Source: Candidatus Avelusimicrobium vaccinum (GTDB lineage Bacteria; Elusimicrobiota; Elusimicrobia; Elusimicrobiales; Elusimicrobiaceae). Taken from it: DNA of 38,919 bases. The stretch covers positions 1 to 38,919 of the forward strand of contig CADBIY010000012.1 in assembly GCA_902794895.1 (NCBI GenBank), read 5' to 3'. This document shows positions 15,409 to 22,961 of the stretch, piece after piece; position 1 is the stretch's first letter, and each line of letters starts with the position of its first letter. A model generated the notes under the pieces. That model worked only from the letters and a program-made list of their open reading frames with translations, was not told the origin of the DNA and searched no databases. Both the position numbers and the translations under genes were made by a program.

Positions 15409-16448
15409 TTGGCTAACTCAAACATTTTTTCAATAGATTTTTTGGCAAATTTTGCCACCTTTTCCTCAACAGTAACTTGTTGTTCCGGTCGAGGGTCTAA
15501 AAGCGCTTCTAGCGTATTGATGAGATTATTTTTTTTCATATAACTGCATACGCCAAAAGGCCATACAAATTTTTTATCGGGATGTTCGGCTTCCATGCGG
15601 TTCACAAGCCCGAATTCCGTCAACATACCGAATGTTTTATCCGACGAAGCGGCAATATACGACGCCATGCCTTTTGTACTGCCTACGTAATCACACAAGC
15701 GGCATACTTCAATCGGGCATTCCGGGTGGGCAAGCACCCGAATATCCGGATACGCGGCCCGCAACTGCTCTACTTGTTCCTGACGGTATTTATCATGCAC
15801 ACAACAAGAACCGCCCGACGATATAATTTTTTTAGGAGTTCCGCGGCGCAATAATTCGGCTTCCAAATTTTGAGCCATCAACATATCCGGAACAAAAATC
15901 AGTTCATTCCCCGGCATTTTTTGCGCAATATCAAACACATTGCCGGATGTTACGCATACATCACAAGCCGCTTTCACTTCCGCCGTACTGTTGATGTAAC
16001 ACAAAGCCGGCACCCCCGGATGCTGGGCACGCAATTTTTGTACGTCAGCCCCGGTCATAGAATCGGCCAACGTACAACCGGCCTTCCCGGCAGGAATCAG
16101 TACATTTTTGGAAGGATTGATAATTTTGGCCGTTTCCGCCATAAACCACACCCCGGCAAAAATAATCGTATCGGCTGTAGACTCACGCGCTTTTAGAGCC
16201 AATTCGTAAGAATCGCCACGAAAATCAGCCACACCGTATACTAAATCCGGTGTGGTGTAGGAATGTGCTAAAATGACGGCGTTTTTTTCTTGCTTAAAAC
16301 GGTTAATAGCCAACGTGTAAGGAGCCGCTTGCAAACAATCTTGCAACGTCCATTTCGCAGTTTTTGATTTGGAAACATGTTGCAAGAAACCGTACAAACG
16401 ATTGGCCTCCTGCAACAGTTGGGCTTCTTGTTCCAACGTTTTAAACAT
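15405..16448 (-). CDS. nadA: Quinolinate synthase, iron-sulfur enzyme
   Basis: NadA condenses iminoaspartate with dihydroxyacetone phosphate to quinolinate, using a 4Fe-4S cluster. Cysteines sit in the usual contexts: PAGKAGCTLAD, HPECPIEVCRLCDYVGSTKG, and FGVCSYMKKNNL near the C-terminus. HSYTTPDLVYGVADFRGDS near residue 61 is the substrate-binding N-terminal motif of the family. Extra cysteines occur (CDVCVTS, GGSCCVHDKY), the latter resembling redox-sensitive pairs found in some members. At 347 residues it is the long form of NadA. No strong ribosome-binding site is seen before 16448. It lies 12 bases after the lipoprotein gene and overlaps nadC by four bases. NadB (L-aspartate oxidase), the usual iminoaspartate source, is not in this operon. 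Confidence 0.96.
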   Translation of the reverse strand: MFKTLEQEAQLLQEANRLYGFLQHVSKSKTAKWTLQDCLQAAPYTLAINRFKQEKNAVILAHSYTTPDLVYGVADFRGDSYELALKARESTADTIIFAGVWFMAETAKIINPSKNVLIPAGKAGCTLADSMTGADVQKLRAQHPGVPALCYINSTAEVKAACDVCVTSGNVFDIAQKMPGNELIFVPDMLMAQNLEAELLRRGTPKKIISSGGSCCVHDKYRQEQVEQLRAAYPDIRVLAHPECPIEVCRLCDYVGSTKGMASYIAASSDKTFGMLTEFGLVNRMEAEHPDKKFVWPFGVCSYMKKNNLINTLEALLDPRPEQQVTVEEKVAKFAKKSIEKMFELAK

Positions 16449-16460
16449 AGTTCTTATTGC

Positions 16461-16982
16461 CTAGAAAGTAGAACTGGACGATGACGAAGTATAACTGGAA
16501 TTGCCACCTGTGCCGGAACTGGAACTAGAACTAGAACTGCTTGAAGAAGAAGTAACGGTAGTAGTGGATGTAGAAGATACTTTCTGCGGAGCAGGGCCAT
16601 CCATGTAGTAAATATTAGTGGTGTTAGTGACTTTTTTCTTGCGGCTGGTATCCGTTTTTAAATCTTCTTCTTTTACAACCACCACTTCAGTTTTCGGTTG
16701 CACAGTTTTCAATTCTTTTTGAGGCGGTAAGTAAGTAGCACCACAAGCCTGCAGTTCATATTCACTCAAATTATCATAGTCAGTACCAGGCGCGAGAAGG
16801 TTATCAAATTCTTGGTCAATAATTTGATATTTTGCATCTTTGCTATTGGTACTGGCATTGGTATTGTTAGCCCCACGGTAAGCCACCTTGGTGCCATCCG
16901 CATTGGTCGTGGAACGCGTATTTTTAGTGGAACAGGCTCCGGCAAAAGCAACTACTGCAAGTACAAGTAAAATCTTTTTCAT
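16461..16982 (-). CDS. Small lipoprotein with a polyserine C-terminus
   Basis: The product (173 residues) starts with Met-Lys-Lys and a hydrophobic run, with a lipobox Ala-Gly-Ala-Cys17, so it should be a lipid-anchored envelope protein. The middle is polar and rich in Asn, Thr and Asp. The last 40 residues are dominated by Ser, Thr and Gly, including a run of more than ten serines. Serine codons in the run are mixed (TCT, AGT, TCC, AGC), so it is not a simple slipped triplet. No family is recognised. The ribosome-binding site GAGAGGG lies five bases before the ATG. It is the first gene of the unit containing nadA, nadC and an aminotransferase, but nothing links it functionally to NAD synthesis. 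It may just supply the promoter. Confidence 0.8.
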   Translation of the reverse strand: MKKILLVLAVVAFAGACSTKNTRSTTNADGTKVAYRGANNTNASTNSKDAKYQIIDQEFDNLLAPGTDYDNLSEYELQACGATYLPPQKELKTVQPKTEVVVVKEEDLKTDTSRKKKVTNTTNIYYMDGPAPQKVSSTSTTTVTSSSSSSSSSSSSGTGGNSSYTSSSSSSTF

Positions 16983-17003
16983 AAAACCCTCTCATTAATA
17001 AAC

Positions 17004-17018
17004 TAGCACCTGGTGCTA
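17004..17018. promoter_or_regulatory. 15-base palindrome at the nad operon start (candidate operator)
   Basis: TAGCACC-T-GGTGCTA is a perfect inverted repeat lying at the predicted transcription start of the lipoprotein-nadA-nadC unit, just downstream of the -10 (17024-17029). A repressor bound there would block the promoter. I cannot assign it to a known NAD regulator (NiaR, NrtR, NadQ). Confidence 0.4.
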
Positions 17019-17023
17019 TTCAA

Positions 17024-17029
17024 ATTATA
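17024..17029 (-). promoter_or_regulatory. -10 box of the lipoprotein-nad operon
   Basis: TATAAT on the minus strand (17029 to 17024, context GATATATAATTTG) lies 41 bases upstream of the ATG at 16982. No good -35 is seen at normal spacing. Initiation would fall near 17017, inside the palindrome. Confidence 0.45.
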
Positions 17030-17103
17030 TATCATATTGAGCAAAAAAGGAAATAAAATTTAGCGGGTATACCATTAATTTCAAACACACAAATATATTT
17101 TTT

Positions 17104-17112
17104 TGCTAGAAT
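17104..17112 (+). promoter_or_regulatory. Extended -10 promoter of the alanine symporter gene
   Basis: TGCTAGAAT (17104-17112), preceded by a T run, matches the recurrent extended -10 of this window. The -35 is weak (AACACA at 17084-17089). Initiation near 17119 leaves about 20 bases before the first ATG. Confidence 0.55.
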
Positions 17113-17138
17113 AATAAAGTTGTACTGTTAAGGAGGAA

Positions 17139-18692
17139 ATGAACCTACACATGCAAAGTTTATTTGCTTTATGGAACGCCATCGCCGCATTTGCGGCGGA
17201 GCCATCCGTGAATCACGGATATAACGTATTGAATGGATTCAATACTCTGATTTGGGGTCCCCCCATGATTCTCATCTTACTTACCTTGGGAATCTATTTT
17301 ACCATTCGCTTAAATTTTTTACAGAAATATACTTTCCCTGCCATGAAACTCTCTATTATGAAGGTAGACAGTGAAGGCATGGTAAGCAGTTTCGGCTCGT
17401 TAGCCGTGATGATCGGGGCTACAGTCGGTACCGGCAGTATCATTGGGGTAACTACCGCTGTTGCAGAAGGCGGCCCGGGCGCTTTATTTTGGATGGTCAT
17501 AGCCGGTATTTTCAATTTTGCGATCAAATATAGTGAATGTTTAGTGGCCTTTAAATACCGCGTTAAACTACCAGACGGCGAATATGTGGGTGGTCCCATG
17601 TATTATTTATCCCGGGTGTTAAAATTAAAATGGCTGGGCATTATCTTTGCGGTAGGCACTTTGTTAATGGGGCTTACTGCGGGCAGCGCCTTACAATCTA
17701 ACTCTATTGCAGATGCACTTCGGGAAGGATATAATTTGAACCCCTGGTATGTGGGGGCCGTAATTGCGGCGATAACTGCAATTGTGGTCATCGGCGGCGT
17801 AAAACGAATTGCCGCCTACTCCGAATGGTTAGTGCCGATCATGGGCGGTTTATATTTACTGTTAGCCCTCATTGTACTAGGCATGAATTTTTCTAAAATT
17901 CCGTCTGCCTTATGGACTGTATTAGTTAGCGCCTTCACCGGTAAAGCAGCCGTCGGCGGAGCGGTAGGTGTCAGTATTATGGCTATCGTGCAAAGTATGA
18001 TTCCGGCAATTTCAGCCGGTGTTACACGCGCCGTTTTAGCGACGGAAGCCGGGATGGGATCGGCCTCTATTGCGGCTGCCGCCGCCAAAACACGCAGTGC
18101 AACCCAAATGGCAATTGTATCAGCTACCAGCGTATTTTGGGCAATTTTTATCTGCTCTCTCACAGGAATTGTTATTGTTCTTGCCGGAGATTGGCAGAAC
18201 CCTAACGTATATGCGGCTAATTTATGCAACAGCGCTTTTAAGACGGTACCCTATATTGGTACGCCGATTCTCATTTTTTCGTTGGTTATCTTTTCTTTCA
18301 CCACGATTATCGGCTGGGGATATTATACGGAAAAATCGTTACAATTTCTCTGCAAAGGAAGCAATAAACTTATTAAACCTACCCGGTTACTTTTTATTGC
18401 ACTTGTCTTTGTAGGAGCGTGGATTGGAACCAGTTTCTCGTGGGATTTTACCATTGTAGAGTCTCTGACACGGACCGCGGAAGCCAACGTTTCTACGCGC
18501 TTTATGTGGGCACTGGCTATTCTTACCATGACTATGATGACCGTACCCAATGTGTGGGCTTTGTGGTGTCTGCGTAAAGTAATTGTAAAAACAACAAGCA
18601 AGAATTTACGCGCGTTGGTTGGGAAAGCCGCCTGCAAAGAGCGGGCTGCCCAAGCCAAAGCCGCTAAAGAAGCGGCCAAACAAGGCAAATAA
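17139..18692 (+). CDS. Alanine or glycine:cation symporter (AGCS family)
   Basis: A sodium- or proton-coupled amino acid symporter of the inner membrane, 517 residues with about ten hydrophobic segments. Family features are GATVGTGSIIGVTTAVAEGGPGALFWM in the first third, GGPMYYLSR, and ATEAGMGSASIAAAAAKT, the family NEAGxGSAP motif with the first Asn replaced by Thr. The C-terminus is Lys/Ala rich. The start is uncertain. AAGGAGG lies only two bases before the ATG at 17139 and 14 bases before a second ATG at 17151, and neither spacing is ideal. I report the longer form. The gene is alone on the plus strand, divergent from the nad operon and followed by a strong terminator. Alanine or glycine as substrate is a family inference. 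Confidence 0.9.
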   Translation: MNLHMQSLFALWNAIAAFAAEPSVNHGYNVLNGFNTLIWGPPMILILLTLGIYFTIRLNFLQKYTFPAMKLSIMKVDSEGMVSSFGSLAVMIGATVGTGSIIGVTTAVAEGGPGALFWMVIAGIFNFAIKYSECLVAFKYRVKLPDGEYVGGPMYYLSRVLKLKWLGIIFAVGTLLMGLTAGSALQSNSIADALREGYNLNPWYVGAVIAAITAIVVIGGVKRIAAYSEWLVPIMGGLYLLLALIVLGMNFSKIPSALWTVLVSAFTGKAAVGGAVGVSIMAIVQSMIPAISAGVTRAVLATEAGMGSASIAAAAAKTRSATQMAIVSATSVFWAIFICSLTGIVIVLAGDWQNPNVYAANLCNSAFKTVPYIGTPILIFSLVIFSFTTIIGWGYYTEKSLQFLCKGSNKLIKPTRLLFIALVFVGAWIGTSFSWDFTIVESLTRTAEANVSTRFMWALAILTMTMMTVPNVWALWCLRKVIVKTTSKNLRALVGKAACKERAAQAKAAKEAAKQGK

Positions 18693-18706
18693 TTTTATTG
18701 AACGTC

Positions 18707-18736
18707 AAAAACCCCGCTTTTACAAGCGGGGTTTTT
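18707..18736. terminator. Bidirectional terminator between the symporter gene and lon
   Basis: AAAAACCCCGCTT (18707-18719) pairs with AAGCGGGGTTTTT (18724-18736) around TTAC, with T runs on both strands. It serves the convergent symporter and lon genes. Confidence 0.9.
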
Positions 18737-18754
18737 TACTGAGTAATTATGTAT

Positions 18755-21223
18755 TTATTTGCGTTTGCCTTTTTTGGAAACCGCTTTTTTTACTGCTTTT
18801 TTAGACGATTTTTTCATCACTTTTTTAGCAGGTTTTTTGGCGGTTTTTTTATTAGCCGTTTTTTGGGAAGATGACTTTTTATCAAATTCTTTCCATCCTT
18901 CTAATGCAAGCGGCAACACCTCATCCATATGTTTCACTGGGATTAGGGTCAGTTCCTTGCGTACACGCTCCGGGATTTCCGCCACATCTTTTGCGTTAGT
19001 ATGCGGATAGAGAATCGTCTTAACTCCTTCGCGATACGCGGCAAGGAATTTTTCTTTAATTCCGCCTACCGGTAACACTCTCCCGGTAATGGTTACTTCC
19101 CCTGTCATGGCTAAGTGTTTTTTGACAGGAAGACCGGTCAGTAAACTGGTTAAAGCCGTTGTAATCACGCTTCCGGCAGACGGTCCGTCTTTCGGTACGG
19201 CCCCTTCCGGAAAGTGAATATGGAAATCGGTTTTATCAAAATCTACTTTTTTACCATACCCGCGGCTTCTGGCATATGTCAATGCGGCACGGACGGATTC
19301 CTTCATCACATTACCTAACATACCGGTTAAAATGAGCGTTCCTTTCCCGGGCAATTTCGTGGCTTCAATAGATAACGTTTCACCGCCCACACTCGTCCAT
19401 GCAAGGCCCGTGGCAATACCCACTCCGTTTTCTTCCGTCGCAAAATTAGCATAGCGCGGGACGCCTAAAAAATCATGCAAGTTTTCTTTCGTTACCACCA
19501 CTTTTTTCTTACCATCTACAATCATCTTGGCGGCTTTGCGGCACAAGGAGCCGATCTCCCGGTCCAAATTACGTACCCCGGCTTCACGCACATAGTCGCG
19601 CATTAGTAAAGCCACGGCCTCTTTCTCGACTTCTAATTGCCCTTCTTTCAAACCATGCACTTTCATCTGCTTAGGCAGTAAATAGTTGGAAACAATATCC
19701 TGTTTTTCATATTCTGTATATCCGTCAAAATCAATAATTTCCAAGCGGTCGCGCAAGGTGGAAGGAATGTTGCCTAGCGAGTTGGCCGTCGTAATAAACA
19801 TCACTTTGGAAACATCAAACGGCACATCTAAAAAGTGATCCGTAAATTCTTTATTTTGCTCCGGATCTAACAGTTCCAGCAAGGCTGCCGCCGGATCTCC
19901 GCGCCAATCGGACCCCATTTTATCAATCTCGTCCAATAAAAACACCGGGTTAGAACTTTTGGCTTTGCTGATCCCCTGAATAATGCGCCCCGGCATAGAG
20001 CCGATATAGGTCCGGCGGTGTCCGCGGATTTCACTTTCGTCGCGTACGCCCCCTAATGACATGCGCACAAATTTGCGGCCAATCGCCCGTGCGATTGATT
20101 TAGCCAAAGACGTTTTTCCCACCCCGGGTGCTCCGGCAAAACATAATACCGGTCCGCGTAAACTTTTGGTCAGTTTATTGACCGCCAAATATTCCAAAAT
20201 ACGTTCTTTCGGTTTTTCCAAACCGAAATGATCTTCATCTAAAATTTCACGTGCTTTTTTTAGATCTAATACATCCTGCGTGGTTTTGTTCCATGGCATA
20301 TTGAGTAACCAATCCAAATACGTACGGGAAACCGTTGATTCCGGGGAAAACGGAGCCATTTTGGCTAAACGGTCCAACTCCTTTTCGGCTGCTTCTTTTG
20401 CATGAGGTGGAAGGCCGTTTTTCTTAATTTTGCTACGCAATTCGTCTAATTCTTTTTGAAAATCATCTTTTTGACTAAGTTCTTTTTGAATGGCTTTCAT
20501 CTGCTCATTGAGATAATATTCTTTTTGGTTTTTCTCAATTTGGGCACGCACTTTAGAATGGATTTTTTCTTCCAATCCTAAAATTTCTACTTCGCTTGTA
20601 ATCAATTTTAAGATTTTTTCCAAGCGGTCTTTAATGTGGACCGCTTCCAGAATTTCCTGCCGTTGCGGGGTTTTAACCAACATGTTAGAGGCTACGGTAT
20701 CGGCAAGTTTTGAGCCGTCGTTAATTTGACGTAGAAAAGAAACCCCTTCTACGGCAATCCGGTGCGAAACACGGGCATAATGATCAAATTCGTCCAGCAC
20801 TTTACGCATTAACGCCTGCACCACCGGAGAATTATCATCTTCTTCTTCAATATATTCTACCGATGCAAACCATGCCCCGGCCACGTTATTCATTTCCAAC
20901 TTATGCACACGCGCCCGCACTAATCCTTGTAAAAAGATTTTCATGGAGCCATCGGGCATTTTTAAATTTTGTGTAATTTGGGCAATCACCCCGAAATGAT
21001 AAATATCCTGCTCCCGCGGGTCATCAATTTCGGCATTTTTTTGGGATACGGCTAAAATATATTTTTCAGGCGTATTTAAGGCTAGTTCGACCGCAGCAAC
21101 CGATTTTTCGCGATCCACGGATAACGGTAAATTCATGCCCGGGAACATTACCACGTCCCGAATGGCTACCGCCGGAACAACAGTGGGCAGAGAAAGTGTT
21201 AATTTTTTTGTTTCTTCTGTCAT
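18755..21223 (-). CDS. lon: ATP-dependent protease Lon with a lysine-rich tail
   Basis: Lon is a cytoplasmic AAA+ serine protease that degrades misfolded and regulatory proteins. The order is normal: N-terminal substrate domain (PAVAIRDVVMFPGMNLPLSV), a coiled-coil linker, the AAA+ module with Walker A GAPGVGKTS (Lys370) and Walker B VFLLDEIDKM, then the protease domain with catalytic Ser682 in KDGPSAGS and Lys725 in GGIKEKFLAA. The protease domain is followed by a 41-residue tail (782-822) with 19 lysines and PAKK/TAKK repeats like histone H1 tails, which typical Lon proteins lack. A GGGGG run eight bases before the ATG serves as a weak ribosome-binding site. The promoter at 21282-21310 is sigma-70 type. 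No CIRCE element or other heat-shock operator is seen. It is convergent with the symporter gene. Confidence 0.97.
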   Translation of the reverse strand: MTEETKKLTLSLPTVVPAVAIRDVVMFPGMNLPLSVDREKSVAAVELALNTPEKYILAVSQKNAEIDDPREQDIYHFGVIAQITQNLKMPDGSMKIFLQGLVRARVHKLEMNNVAGAWFASVEYIEEEDDNSPVVQALMRKVLDEFDHYARVSHRIAVEGVSFLRQINDGSKLADTVASNMLVKTPQRQEILEAVHIKDRLEKILKLITSEVEILGLEEKIHSKVRAQIEKNQKEYYLNEQMKAIQKELSQKDDFQKELDELRSKIKKNGLPPHAKEAAEKELDRLAKMAPFSPESTVSRTYLDWLLNMPWNKTTQDVLDLKKAREILDEDHFGLEKPKERILEYLAVNKLTKSLRGPVLCFAGAPGVGKTSLAKSIARAIGRKFVRMSLGGVRDESEIRGHRRTYIGSMPGRIIQGISKAKSSNPVFLLDEIDKMGSDWRGDPAAALLELLDPEQNKEFTDHFLDVPFDVSKVMFITTANSLGNIPSTLRDRLEIIDFDGYTEYEKQDIVSNYLLPKQMKVHGLKEGQLEVEKEAVALLMRDYVREAGVRNLDREIGSLCRKAAKMIVDGKKKVVVTKENLHDFLGVPRYANFATEENGVGIATGLAWTSVGGETLSIEATKLPGKGTLILTGMLGNVMKESVRAALTYARSRGYGKKVDFDKTDFHIHFPEGAVPKDGPSAGSVITTALTSLLTGLPVKKHLAMTGEVTITGRVLPVGGIKEKFLAAYREGVKTILYPHTNAKDVAEIPERVRKELTLIPVKHMDEVLPLALEGWKEFDKKSSSQKTANKKTAKKPAKKVMKKSSKKAVKKAVSKKGKRK

Positions 21224-21281
21224 AAAAAGACCCCCATATACCTACTAGACTAAAAATAAAAATCTGTACGTTATTAGAAGA

Positions 21282-21310
21282 ATTGTAGCAAATTATTTCA
21301 AAATTAGCAA
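21282..21310 (-). promoter_or_regulatory. Promoter of lon
   Basis: On the minus strand TTGCTA (21310 to 21305), then 17 bases, then TACAAT (21287 to 21282) with an extended TG. Initiation near 21275 gives a leader of about 50 bases. It is divergent from the promoter at 21367-21395. Confidence 0.65.
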
Positions 21311-21366
21311 ATAATAATTTTGTCTGCTAATTTTAATTTTAGAAAGTCTCCCATTTGCTTACAGTC

Positions 21367-21395
21367 TTGAAAATTATCCAAAATACGTTTATAAT
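21367..21395 (+). promoter_or_regulatory. Promoter of the C11 protease gene
   Basis: TTGAAA (21367-21372), a 17-base spacer and TATAAT (21390-21395) form a near-consensus promoter. Initiation near 21402 gives a leader of about 25 bases containing CGAGGAG. Confidence 0.7.
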
Positions 21396-21426
21396 TAAAG
21401 TATACAGCCTATCGAGGAGAACTTTT

Positions 21427-22860
21427 ATGAAAAAATTATTACCCCTGCTGTTACTTGTTTGTTTAGGTATATCTTCCCAAGCGCAACAACGCCCCTCCTT
21501 ACAAGGCTTGGATGGAAACCGTTTGCAAAACTTTTTACAAAATGCACGTCAAAATAATCTGCCAACGACTTTACCCCCTTTACAGGCATCCAACCTGCAA
21601 CAATCTTTGGGCAATTCTATTTCCTCCTCTTCATTGGATAAAAAATGGCAGGTATTAATTATTCTGAATACCGGAAATTTGGAAAATTGGGGTGCGGTGG
21701 ACGATTCCCGAAAAGAATTGTTTAAACACTTCAAAGCAAACCATGTGGAAAAAGCAATTCTCTTTTACTCCCGGAAGGATGGTTCTTCTTTTTTAAATAT
21801 TTTCAAAGCACAACCTGCCCATCGGGAAAAAGGAGCTAACACATCGGATGAGCCCCAGTATGCATACAGACAGGTGGACCTGAAAAAATATTCCTCACAG
21901 GAAGTGTTAAACTACCTGGTCAAGCAACTGCAATCGTCTCCTCATCTTTACACGGCTATGTTGTTTAAAGCCCATGGAAATGGACACCATATGAAGGTGG
22001 CCATGAAAACAACGGATGAAAAACCATTTATTACGATTTTTCATCTGATAAATGCCCTCAAACAGAATCATGTAAAGGTAGATTTATTGGATTTGGTCTC
22101 TTGCTATATGGGTACTATGTCCAATGTCCATCATCTGTTAACGGGCAGCGATGTTAAGTATCTCATCACCTCATCTAACTTTGCGCTGTCAGAAAATACA
22201 CAAAACGTAAAAATTAATGAAGAATGGGTTAAAGCTTCCACCGGGCCATTAGCACTTATTACAAATTTAGACAAAACCCCTAAAGAAGCGGCCTTACAAA
22301 CTGCCTTGGCCAAGTACAAGCAGGGAATTTCCTTTGTACACAATATCATGGTAGTAGATGGAGATGTTTATCGTCAACAGGTAGCTCCTGCTGTGGACAA
22401 GTGGGTGGCGGCCAGTCGGGCCGGGAAATTTCAAATTCCCACCAGCACTTTTGCCAAAGGCATGCCCGGATTTGCAATGTTACATCTACTCCGGGATATA
22501 TCCAAAACAGAACGGGCAAATGCTAATGTAAGATCTGCCAACAAGAATCTTGCTTCCGTTCTAATAACTCCGATATTAAGTTATCAATGCTATAATCCCT
22601 ACTCTAATCAGGCTTATACCCAGATTGAGGCCGTCCCATACGGCAATCCCTGTATTGCCGGATTTTCAGTAGATAATGAGGTTATTAAAGAGTTAGATAC
22701 ACACCAGGTAACGCCTAAATCATTTGAATCATTAAACCGTTTGAATGAATTGATGAACCGCTTGGAGCGAGAAGGATTTCCCTCACAAAATAATCCGTTA
22801 TATCCTAAGATTACACAACCCACTATAGAAAGGAACGATTCTTTTTATTCAGAGTGGTAA
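21427..22860 (+). CDS. Secreted clostripain-like (C11) cysteine protease
   Basis: The 477-residue product has a clear signal peptide (Met-Lys-Lys, six leucines, then Ser-Ser-Gln-Ala-Gln). The core fits the caspase-fold clan CD, clostripain family. A first beta strand (KWQVLIILNTGNLENW) is followed by LFKAHGNGHH with the catalytic-type His183, then LLDLVSCYMGTMSNVHHLL with the catalytic-type Cys226. The HG dyad and DxxxCxMG pattern with the following VxHxL are typical of C11. The region after residue 330 is unassigned. The start at 21427 is preceded by AGGAG eight bases upstream and a near-perfect promoter. It is alone, between lon (divergent) and clpP (convergent). Likely role: an extracellular or periplasmic protease of unknown specificity. 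Clostripain prefers Arg, but that cannot be assumed here. Confidence 0.78.
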   Translation: MKKLLPLLLLVCLGISSQAQQRPSLQGLDGNRLQNFLQNARQNNLPTTLPPLQASNLQQSLGNSISSSSLDKKWQVLIILNTGNLENWGAVDDSRKELFKHFKANHVEKAILFYSRKDGSSFLNIFKAQPAHREKGANTSDEPQYAYRQVDLKKYSSQEVLNYLVKQLQSSPHLYTAMLFKAHGNGHHMKVAMKTTDEKPFITIFHLINALKQNHVKVDLLDLVSCYMGTMSNVHHLLTGSDVKYLITSSNFALSENTQNVKINEEWVKASTGPLALITNLDKTPKEAALQTALAKYKQGISFVHNIMVVDGDVYRQQVAPAVDKWVAASRAGKFQIPTSTFAKGMPGFAMLHLLRDISKTERANANVRSANKNLASVLITPILSYQCYNPYSNQAYTQIEAVPYGNPCIAGFSVDNEVIKELDTHQVTPKSFESLNRLNELMNRLEREGFPSQNNPLYPKITQPTIERNDSFYSEW

Positions 22861-22865
22861 AACTC

Positions 22866-22890
22866 TTCGGGCTCATACGCCCGGGGTTTT
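22866..22890 (+). terminator. Terminator after the C11 protease gene
   Basis: TTCGGGC, a six-base TCATAC loop, and GCCCGGG followed by GTTTTT form a short hairpin with a T run, six bases after the stop codon. It is the first of two tandem terminators. Confidence 0.65.
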
Positions 22891-22907
22891 TAGTGATCTG
22901 TAGTTAT

Positions 22908-22938
22908 AAAAAAGCCGAGAAAAAACTCGGCTTTTTTT
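22908..22938. terminator. Bidirectional terminator between the C11 gene and clpP
   Basis: AAAAAAGCCGAG (22908-22919) pairs with CTCGGCTTTTTT around a six-base A loop, with T runs on both strands. It serves clpP on the minus strand and backs up the C11 terminator on the plus strand. Confidence 0.85.
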
Positions 22939-22961
22939 GAAATTCCCCAACGACCGTAAAC

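Noticed and set aside
16461-16620. Polyserine tail as a frameshift artefact
   Set aside because: The Ser codons are mixed and the reading frame ends normally 12 bases before nadA.
17004-17018. TAGCACCTGGTGCTA as a terminator
   Set aside because: The loop would be very small and no T run follows on either strand, so an operator is more likely.
21224-21426. CIRCE or HrcA-type heat-shock operator upstream of lon
   Set aside because: The TTAGCACTC-N9-GAGTGCTAA inverted repeat is not present; only AT-rich promoter sequence is seen.
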